Below, in pieces: positions 56,627 to 64,000 of a stretch of DNA of 64,000 nucleotides. The stretch spans positions 4,533,216-4,597,215 of the forward strand of contig FN649729.1 in assembly GCA_000310025.1 (NCBI GenBank). Reading direction: 5' to 3'. Positions within the stretch are counted from its first letter, which is position 1; each line of letters opens with the position of its first letter. The translations under genes and the position numbers were made by a program. Below the pieces are notes generated by a model that searched no databases, had not been told where the DNA came from, and saw only the letters and a list, made by a program, of their open reading frames with translations. The stretch is from Ectocarpus siliculosus. Taxonomy: Eukaryota > Sar > Phaeophyceae > Ectocarpales > Ectocarpaceae.

Positions 56627-59516
56627 AGAGCGTGTGACAGCGTGGTTTCGTCGTCATTTGCGAAGGAGACTCTCGCTATAGCCTTTTGCCGAGAGGGAAA
56701 AGAGGAGAAAAAGAGGGTTTGCGTTGTTTCGTTATTTGTTGTGCTCTGCCTCTTGTTGGACTTTTAACAAGGATAGATGCTCCCGAGTATCGTACTATAC
56801 AGTAGTTTGTTTTTTTATTTGCTTGTGTCCGTTGGATTGGTCGTCCTGTGTGCTCGAAGTTGAGAGTTTTCTGGCTATGTACAATGTAGCTGCTTTTTTT
56901 TCCCCGTCAGTTCAACTTCTTGCTTGTATGATGTACAACAATGTATTATGTATAGGCATTTAGCCGACGAGGACGGTTGACGTACTCTTTGCTGTTGATC
57001 GTGATCCGCAGCTCACGGGCTTGCGTGTGATCAACGCACTAATTTGTTTTTCTTTTCGACTCTTTCTCTCCCCCCCCGGTTTTTCGGTTGCGTGCTCGAG
57101 AGGCTAAGTCTTGCCATCATGACAGCAGGATTACAAAGCACGTGTAGATCGTTAACGACTGCTGCTACCGGACGTAGTGAAGTTTTTGTAGCGTTTTCAC
57201 TCTTAGTTGATTAGCAGTACAGTACATACACTCGCCGACCCCGCTGTAGGCGTAGAGGGGGAAAAGAAGTAGCTTCGTTGCCGCGCCGACCCCTAGCTGT
57301 GCCCGTGTTGCATGCACGACATGGTGCTTGAGCCAAAAGACAGACGGGAGAGCAAGATGGTATCATTTCTATCTTTCATGGCGATCTGGGGTCATGATAC
57401 ATGATATCTGCCACGTGGAATTAAGGCACACGTGAAAGGGGAGGCTCACCGGCCAGCGGCTTGCCCGGGACACGTGCCTGGAATTGCACGGCAGTCATTG
57501 GTGTTGGTTGAAGGTTGAGAGAGACGGAGGGGCCAAGGGGGGGAAGCCCGCAGTAGTAGCGCTTAGTCTCACGCGAGGGCGGCGATGAACATGTGGATGT
57601 GAATGTTTTGTCGTTCATGCTGTGCGCAGACAGCACTGGTCGCCATACCGGCTCGCGTTCGTGGCACAGCGTGTAGCTGCAAGTGAAGTCATCAGGACGC
57701 ATGGCAGGCCTTTCTTTTCAGGTGTTCACTGACTGGCAGCCAAGCGTTTGTGGTGAACGTAAACAATTTATTCTCCATATCCTGCCAGTACCATGGGGTA
57801 GTTTTACGCAACACCGGGGGGGTGTATTCGAAGCGCGTAGCCATATCCATTCATTCCACACGCGAGAGCAGCCACGCGAGCCCATCGAAACAATCGGAGG
57901 CGAAACAAGACTCGGAGTGGGGTTTTTCGATGTCCTCTTCCCATGAATACGTGTGGAAAGGTGCCGATGGAGCCGTGAGAGTTGGGCGCTTGCTACATTG
58001 TGCCTGGCCTCTATGGCCCGAAGGAAGGTTGTGGCACTGCTGTACCCCACAAAACACACACACAGGGTTCCAGATCGTGGCCTTTAGCAGCATTTTGTGT
58101 TTTCAACCGCACTGAGACTGACGTCTTGTTTTGTTGGTCAGCCGGTTGGCGCGGTCGATGCTAACAAGAAAAATACACGCGCGTGTGTGTTTATGACTGG
58201 ATACTGATTTTGGACTAGCCACATAGATCGACTGAATATTATATCAAGCCTCTAGGCTTGAGTTTCTGTGCCCAAGCAAACGAACAGGGTGAGGCAAGAT
58301 ACGCCGCAGCAGGGCACGCCGCCCACCGAGAAAGGTAGGGGAGGGAGGGATACGCAAAAAAACACCCCGTCCCCCCATACGCAAACCTGACATGTTATTT
58401 ATCGTAATACAATACCTCCAATACATACAATGGCGCGTCATTGTACAAGAACTCTTTCATGTTTTCAAAATGTAATACACACATACATGTCGACATCCAA
58501 TCAACGAGCCAAATAATTTTGAGGCGAAGCAACCAGAAGAACCACCGTGGTATGACTAGAGTTACGCAGAGGCAGAGACACCCTTCTCACCGTCTTCGTA
58601 CGATAGTACACGGTGTGGTTACCACGTGCTACCTGAAGGTACGACATCACAACAGCACAATAACAGCTGTACAGCAGTGATGATGTATCTTTGGGGCTGC
58701 CAGCTCATTCGAGACCTTTTGTCATTGATCCAGACGACAAGAGTCGTCATCGGTATGAGATCAAGACTACTTGCTGTGTCATCAAATCTACCCCAATTCC
58801 TTGGCGATATAACACCAACATGCAAAGGAGTACCAATTCTGGTAAATAAAGTCAATCGATGGATACCCTCCAAATCGGGTCCTCCTTAGCAAACACTTCG
58901 TCTTTTTTTGTCTTGCTGCGGCGTGATACCCTGGTATCGTCCTCACGTTCACCCACCGCACCCCCCCACCCTCCAAAGAATACTGTAAAACATGCTGGTA
59001 GAACAGTCCATGCGATATCACCGACAAGCAGGAAACAAAAAGGGACTAGAGACAAACTTGAGGGCCTTTGCTGGAGCTCGGTGACGATGAGGGGAACGTC
59101 CAGCTGCCCGCCTTAACACCACAGCGAACTGGAAAAGATAAACCGCAGGTGGAACCTTGACCCGAACCCATCTCTTGCACGAAGACAAACGACAATCAAG
59201 TCAAACTACATACAATTAGTCATTCATGTGCCCACGAACATCAGAAAACTACACTGGTGGTACGTTGTATAACGCCTGGTCGTTGACCGCAGAAAACTGG
59301 AAGTAATATAGGTGACAGCAGCACCAGCAGCTTTTTTTTGGGTGCTGCATGTTCCCCTTCCTGTTGAAGAGAGCCTATCGTTGCACTTGATTCACTGGTT
59401 TATTGCAAACACAAGAGAAAAGAATATGATGAGCACAAGTATCATGGCGACAATCAAGCAGTAACGACACCAACAACAACAAACAACAAGAGAGCGAGGA
59501 ACACGACAATAAACCA
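56627..59516. other. intergenic region between convergent genes
   Basis: Nothing recognisable as coding on either strand. It should contain the 3' UTRs of the J-domain gene and of the coiled-coil gene. No large repeat was seen. Confidence 0.5.
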
Positions 59517-60585
59517 TCACGGCCACACGCATGCTGTCCGCAACACTGCTGAGTCAAAGTGCTGCTTGGTGCGAGCCACCGTCAACATGGCCTCGTCCCA
59601 GGCTTCTCGGGTCTCGGCCACGAGTTCCTTGATGGCCTTGTCGTCGTCGTCAGTGTCGACAAACCGCTTCTCGACGTCGCTCATCTCGGCCCCGACTTTC
59701 TCGCTGTCTTGCTGCGTCTCGAACACGGCCTGCTCGGCCTCGTTTTGGTCAGCCTGAAGTGAAGGACAAGAGGGACAAAACGCCAACACGCAAGGCGGAG
59801 AGAGGCGCGGGTACATTACAATTTGCGTCAGGCACCAGTTGCAAATCATTTGGGTTTGTTGTCCTTGCTCGTGTGGAACAACTAACTGCAGCATTTCCTT
59901 GTTGGTTTGGACGGGGCACGGCAAAAGGGAATGCGACGACGTTCGTTGTACTCCTTCGCAACAAGGTGCACACGCACGTTAGTCGGTACTGCTGGCACGC
60001 ACAGACAAGCATGAAACCCATGACACTCACCCGAGCCCCCTGCTCATGCACCTCCGCTTCCTCAAGGAGTTCCTCGCACTGCGAAACGTCGGACATGGCT
60101 TGGTTGTACTCGTTGCAGGCTCGCTGCGCGTCCATCTTCTTGTTCGCCTCTGCAGTGCGGAACAGGTTGAACGCCGACACCATCGCCGATACCCTCACCA
60201 GCTTTTCCTCGGCCAGAGCCAGTTCGCGCGCGTCGATCAATGGCCTGGTGGCGAGGCACGGAATCAGAGTGCCTACCTCGTCCACTATTTCCCGGTACTT
60301 GTCCTCCGCAGAGAGGTGCAGTTCTGCCGCCCGGGCCCTGCCCGTGTCCTGGGCGCACTTGGCGTCTTCGGCAGACAGCACAGCCAGGACGTGGGGCGGC
60401 AAGAGGTCGTCGGAGGATGCCAAGCTCTGGAGGGACGAGCTCACGTAGTCGAGGTCGCCGGTGTAGTACCACTCGAGCACGCGGAGGTATCTGTATCACT
60501 GCGCCCGAAGCCCGTTGACCTTCTTGAGGCACGCCTCGTGCTCGTCCTGGACGTTGGTCAGCTCGACGTCGTCGTGCGGGGGGCA

Positions 60586-61840
60586 GTCGAGGGACGATTC
60601 GTGCGAGAGGCGGCGGAGAAGGGCGACCTTCTTGACCTCGGCGGCGTCCGCGTGCGCCCGGGACTCGGCCAACTTCCGCTGGAGGTCGAGAGTGGTCGCA
60701 CCCGCCTCTTCCACGACCTTGGCCTTCTCGGCGGCGTTCGCCTGCTGCTCTTTGGCGAGATCCTTTAGGTTCAGGCCGCGACATGTACCAAGGAGAAGCT
60801 CGGAGGCGGGGATGGCCGCCCGTTTTTTGGCCTCGTGCAGCTTCCTCTCGGCCTCGTCCAGAGCACCGCGCATGTCGATCTCGTGGTCCTGTGCCTTCTT
60901 GAGAAGACGATCGAGGCCTGCATCGTAGGAGGGCTTGTGGAAGACCGGCACCTCCTGTTCCATGACATTGAGCGCCGCGGGCGTGAAGAGGGTGCGAGCG
61001 TGGGGCGGCGATGGAGCGCTGTATGTGCAGGTTCCGGAGGTGACGGCGCTGCCGAACTCCTGAATTTCAAGAACGGCAGCAGTGTTGGGAGCGGCGGAGC
61101 ACAGCGAGCGGGTGTTTGCGCGTCGTGAGTGATACAAGCTGCTGCTACACGTATGTATGTGCTCCATCTTGCGGATGACGTGTGTGTGCAGACAGCATGA
61201 CGCCGGTGCATTCGTGTTACAATCGGCGTCATGCTGTCTGCACACACACGTCATCCGCAAGATGGAGCACATACGTGTAGCAGCAGCTTGTATCACTCAC
61301 GACGCGCAAACACCCGCTCGCTGTGCTCCGCCGCTCCCAACACTGCTGCCGTTCTTGAAATTCAGGAGTCCGGCAGCGCCGTCACCTCCGGAATATGCAC
61401 GTACAGCGCTCCATCGCCGCCCCACGCCCGGACCCTCTTCACGCCCGCGGCGCTCAATGCCATGAAACAGGAGGTACCGGCCCTCCACAAGCCCTCCTAC
61501 GAAACAGACCTCGATCTTCTTCTCAAGAAGGCACAGGACCACGAGATCGACATGCACGCTGCCTTGGACGCCGCCGAGAGGGGAAAGCACGAGGCTAAAA
61601 GGCGGACGGCCATCCTGGCCTCCGAGCTTCTCCATGGTATTTTTCGCGGCCTGAACCTAAAGGATCTCGCCAAAGAGCAGCAGGCGAACGCCGCCGAGAA
61701 GGCCAAAGTCGTGGAAGAGGGGGTGCGACCACTCTCGACCTCCAGCGGAAGCTGGCCGAGCCCCGGGCGTACGCAGACGCCGCCGAGGCCAAGAAGGACG
61801 CCCTTCTCCGCCGCCTCTCGCACGAATCGTCCCTCGACTG
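60586..61840. repeat. large inverted repeat, arms about 620 bp, 18-bp spacer
   Basis: The arms 60586-61205 and 61224-61840 are inverted copies of each other at roughly 90% or better; about the first 45 bases on either side of the spacer (61206-61223) are identical. Each arm spans the upstream part and first half of the coiled-coil exon. A transcript crossing the centre could form a long double-stranded RNA. Confidence 0.9.
61224..61840 (+). pseudogene. inverted partial copy of the coiled-coil exon
   Basis: The right arm reads on the + strand like the minus-strand gene: ARTLFTPAALNAMKQEVPAL, KKAQDHEIDMHAALDAAER and RGLNLKDLAKEQQANAAEK. After KAKVVEE the frame shifts relative to the original, and homology ends at 61840 just after the equivalent of HESSLDC. 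It lacks the second half of the exon and the last exon, so it is a truncated pseudogene. Confidence 0.8.
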
Positions 61841-61886
61841 CACACACACGGCCAACTATTGTAGTGGGGTGTCAAGAAGCTCTCAC

Positions 61887-62086
61887 CGTACGCCGCCTCT
61901 TGGTCAGTTCGTACGTCTGGAGGTCACACTCCAACCCTGGGAATGGTGAGTTGCTGGGCGGCAGTAGCCTCGGTGAGGCCCCGCTTCTAGCCGTCCGGGT
62001 GATATCCGCTGATATCGATGCTCTGCGTGCGGGGCATGCTTGCCGCTGTTGTTGTCCTTCTTGCCTCTGGTGCGTGTAGATCGGGT
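61887..62086 (-). pseudogene. damaged duplicate of the upstream exon of the coiled-coil gene
   Basis: This minus-strand block is a diverged copy of exon 63556-63726; it reads SIDISGYHPDG, then a stop, then a shifted frame, and keeps the same CGTACG|GTGAGA donor. Similarity extends past the exon on both sides, over about 61846-62132 versus 63517-63782, at perhaps 75-80%. It is a segmental duplicate that has lost its frame. Confidence 0.7.
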
Positions 62087-62369
62087 CTTGAAGTCTGTGC
62101 AATCCCTGCTGGTCTCAAGATCCTGTGTGCACATCCACAGGCAGGCGGGTGTGAGATGTGAGAACAACAGGGGCTGCTGCTGTTGGGGGTTGTGCTGCTG
62201 TGCTCATTATTATCTCCCTGTGTCGGTTACCGTACAGCAGGACAGATCAATTTTTTCGCGTCGGCCGCATTCTGACGACGCCATCATCTGTGCATGAAGT
62301 GCAGTACCGTTGCATTTGTTGCACAAGCCTTCTCCGTCACCGAGACTTGTGGAAAACATGCACTGACCG

Positions 62370-62537
62370 ATGGCCAGGGTTACGGCACCTATGTTTGACA
62401 TCATCGAACCCTTCTTGAACGTCGGCGATCTCCCTTCGTTACAAAGTTCCACATCCGCATTCCTCCGTGCGTCAAGCAACGTGGCTTGGCAGACCACTAT
62501 TTTACTACAACGGCGCCCACCTGCATTGTCCCCAAAG
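62370..62537 (+). CDS. possible first exon of an F-box-like protein
   Basis: A 56-codon frame starts with ATG and contains PMFDIIEPFLNVGDLPSLQS followed by FLRASSNVAWQ, which has the spacing of an F-box (hydrophobic-L..L....L..L....F....W). It ends at a plausible donor, CCCAAAG|GTATAT. No second exon could be assigned with confidence downstream, so this may be a fragment or a chance frame. Confidence 0.33.
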
Positions 62538-64000
62538 GTATATGGAAAAAAAGGATAATATTGTAGGTGCCGCACTCTTTTTTCAAGTAATTTGCGGTGG
62601 AACCACCTCCCGGGGACTCTGCAGCAGGCGTTTCTCTGCAGGGGAAAGGGACCTACGGCATCCTAGCACCTCACTTCGACGAGCCACCGCGACAAACACA
62701 GGGCCTGGAACAGGACCGCAAGGGGGGCATTCCGTGAGGATCGACACCATCTATGTCCTCGCCGAAGATGGGGCTCTGAGAGGAACGACAGCAATAGATC
62801 AATTCGATGATCCGCCGCGTTTTGCTTTGAAAAAATCAGCACATTTTTGGAGACTTGGAGGCTGCGCCACTCCACCATGCTCCACATACAAGGGTGCCAA
62901 TAGGATCTTGCTTTCACAGGTCATTGTCACACCTCTATTTGAGCCAACACACTTGGCAGAATGAAAAAATATGTACGAAAAACGTGGTCACCATGACCTA
63001 CTCGCAGCACATGCGTTCTCTCGATGAACCTGCGGAGGGTCTGTAGCCGACCCCCCAAGGGGTTGGTGAAGAGAGAAGAATCGTGCCAAAAACTGGCCCG
63101 CGAGCGGTGCATACGGTATCTTTGTAGAGTGTTTTGATCCTTGCAAATTTCGAGCTGCGGATAGGTAATGGTTGGGTATCTCCCACGCTCCCCACCGAAG
63201 CATGCCGTTGAGCTCTCGCTGCTAGAGTACATTGCCACATATCTATTCCAACGACAATACTTGAGCCCTATGTGGGTGCCGAAAACAAATGCTCCGCGTC
63301 CCCACCGCATTACTGCTGTGCTAAATTAGCGATTGCTGGCGCAGCAGTACGTAGGAGCTCTGCACCAGCTGGTGCTGTTCAGTGAGCAGTATTGGTGGTG
63401 ATGTTCCTTTGTTTGAATGCTTCAATTTGTCCTTGAGTTTTTCGCGGCCTGTTCGCTTTGTCTGCGGCCGAAAGTGGTGGCGTGCACCAGGGATAGCCCA
63501 TAAATTGCAACGCACACGAAGCCAACTATTGCAGTGGGGTGTCAGAACCTCTCACCGTACGGCGCCTTTTGGTGAGGTCGTAGATCTGGCGGTCGCTCTG
63601 GAATCCTGGGAATGACCAGTAGCTGGGGGGTGGCATGCACACCTCGGTGAGGCCCGGCTTCTTGCCTTCCGGGCGATATCCGCTGAGATCGATGCTCTTG
63701 GTGCGGGGTATGGCTGCTGTTCTTGTCTGTAGATCGTGTCTGGATGTCTGGGAAAATCCCTGGTCTCAAAGATCCTGTGTGCACACCATGGGGGCTCTGC
63801 TGTTGGGGACTATGCTGTGCTGTTGTGCTCATGTCTCCAGCCTCCAGCAGCACAGATTGCGGCAGAATTTGATTGCGCCGCATTCTGACGACGCCATCAC
63901 CTGTGCACGCAGTACCCGTAACCGACACGGGGAGATCATGAGCACAGCACCCGACAACAGCAGCAGCCCCCGCTCTCACATCTCACACCCGCTTGCTTGT

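Larger units (their letters stand above)
59517..63726 (-). pseudogene. coiled-coil protein gene, interrupted and rearranged
   Basis: On the minus strand three exons are legible: 63726-63556, 61059-60031 and 59753-59517 (stop), all joining in phase 0; more exons may lie beyond the window edge. The first carries TKSIDLSGYRPEGKKPGLTE and SYWSFPGFQSDRQIYDLTKR. The large exon is almost entirely heptad-like and charged (DRLLKKAQDHEIDMRGALDE, LNLKDLAKEQQANAAEKAK, LEWYYTGDLDYVSSSLQSL), and the last exon ends HFDSAVLRTACVWP. I do not recognise the family; a filament or scaffold role would fit a coiled coil. The reading frame of the large exon contains one in-frame TGA at 60496-60498, with no intron that could remove it, so the gene is probably broken unless the base is a sequencing error. 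Its neighbour region is an inverted duplication of the same exon. Confidence 0.6.

Noticed and set aside
57421-57702. 93-codon minus-strand frame downstream of the J-domain gene
   Set aside because: No recognisable feature; likely chance in the 3' intergenic region.
59759-60768. Long + strand frames (229 and 240 codons) opposite the coiled-coil exons
   Set aside because: They are shadows of the GC-rich minus-strand coding exon, with Arg/Ser- or Val/Leu-rich compositions typical of antisense frames.

Overview
This is nuclear DNA of an intron-rich eukaryote, most likely a photosynthetic stramenopile and probably a brown alga. Genes are split into short exons (66-350 bp) separated by GT-AG introns of several hundred bases. 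Two proteins start with a signal peptide followed by an AF-type cleavage motif, as in the bipartite plastid presequences of stramenopiles. GC content is moderate and CAG/CTG, GA and CA microsatellites are common. The species is inferred; nothing in the window names it. All exon models were built by hand from splice sites, reading phase and protein family resemblance.

Layout, left to right: the 3' part of a TPR-repeat gene (+, 145-2819); a DUF819 membrane protein (-, 3320-4919); a plastid fibrillin/PAP protein (+, 6593-8074); an Mpv17/PMP22 protein with a plastid-like presequence (+, 10739-15190); the translation factor subunit eIF3m in ten exons (+, 17887-25464); a roughly 10 kb gene-poor island rich in repeats (25465-35427); a ten-exon EF-hand protein (-, 35428-39974) in a head-to-head pair with an unrecognised acidic protein (+, 40190-43416); a J-domain/TMEM185-like membrane protein (+, 47287-56626, 5' end not found); and a coiled-coil gene (-, 59517-63726) that is interrupted by a stop and rearranged by an inverted duplication. 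The coding genes look like unrelated housekeeping, plastid and membrane functions; no operon-like functional cluster is evident.

The most unusual material is non-coding. At 31780-32533 there is a tandem array with a period near 110 bp in which every unit carries a hairpin; stem sequences differ between units but stay self-complementary, and almost all imperfect pairs are G-U compatible on the + strand. Beside it lie arrays of a 15-bp GGCCACGATTTCTT-type minisatellite that also occurs at 9.4 kb. A 217-bp MITE family with TA target duplications has two nearly identical copies (23317, 40808) and three older ones. A pair of inverted fossil zinc-knuckle fragments sits in an Mpv17 intron. An approximately 620-bp inverted repeat at 60586-61840 duplicates the start of the coiled-coil gene.

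The 100-N gap at 21631-21730 appears to be an assembly artefact: the homopolymer-rich text on both sides is a corrupted second copy of the good sequence on the opposite side of a poly-C run.
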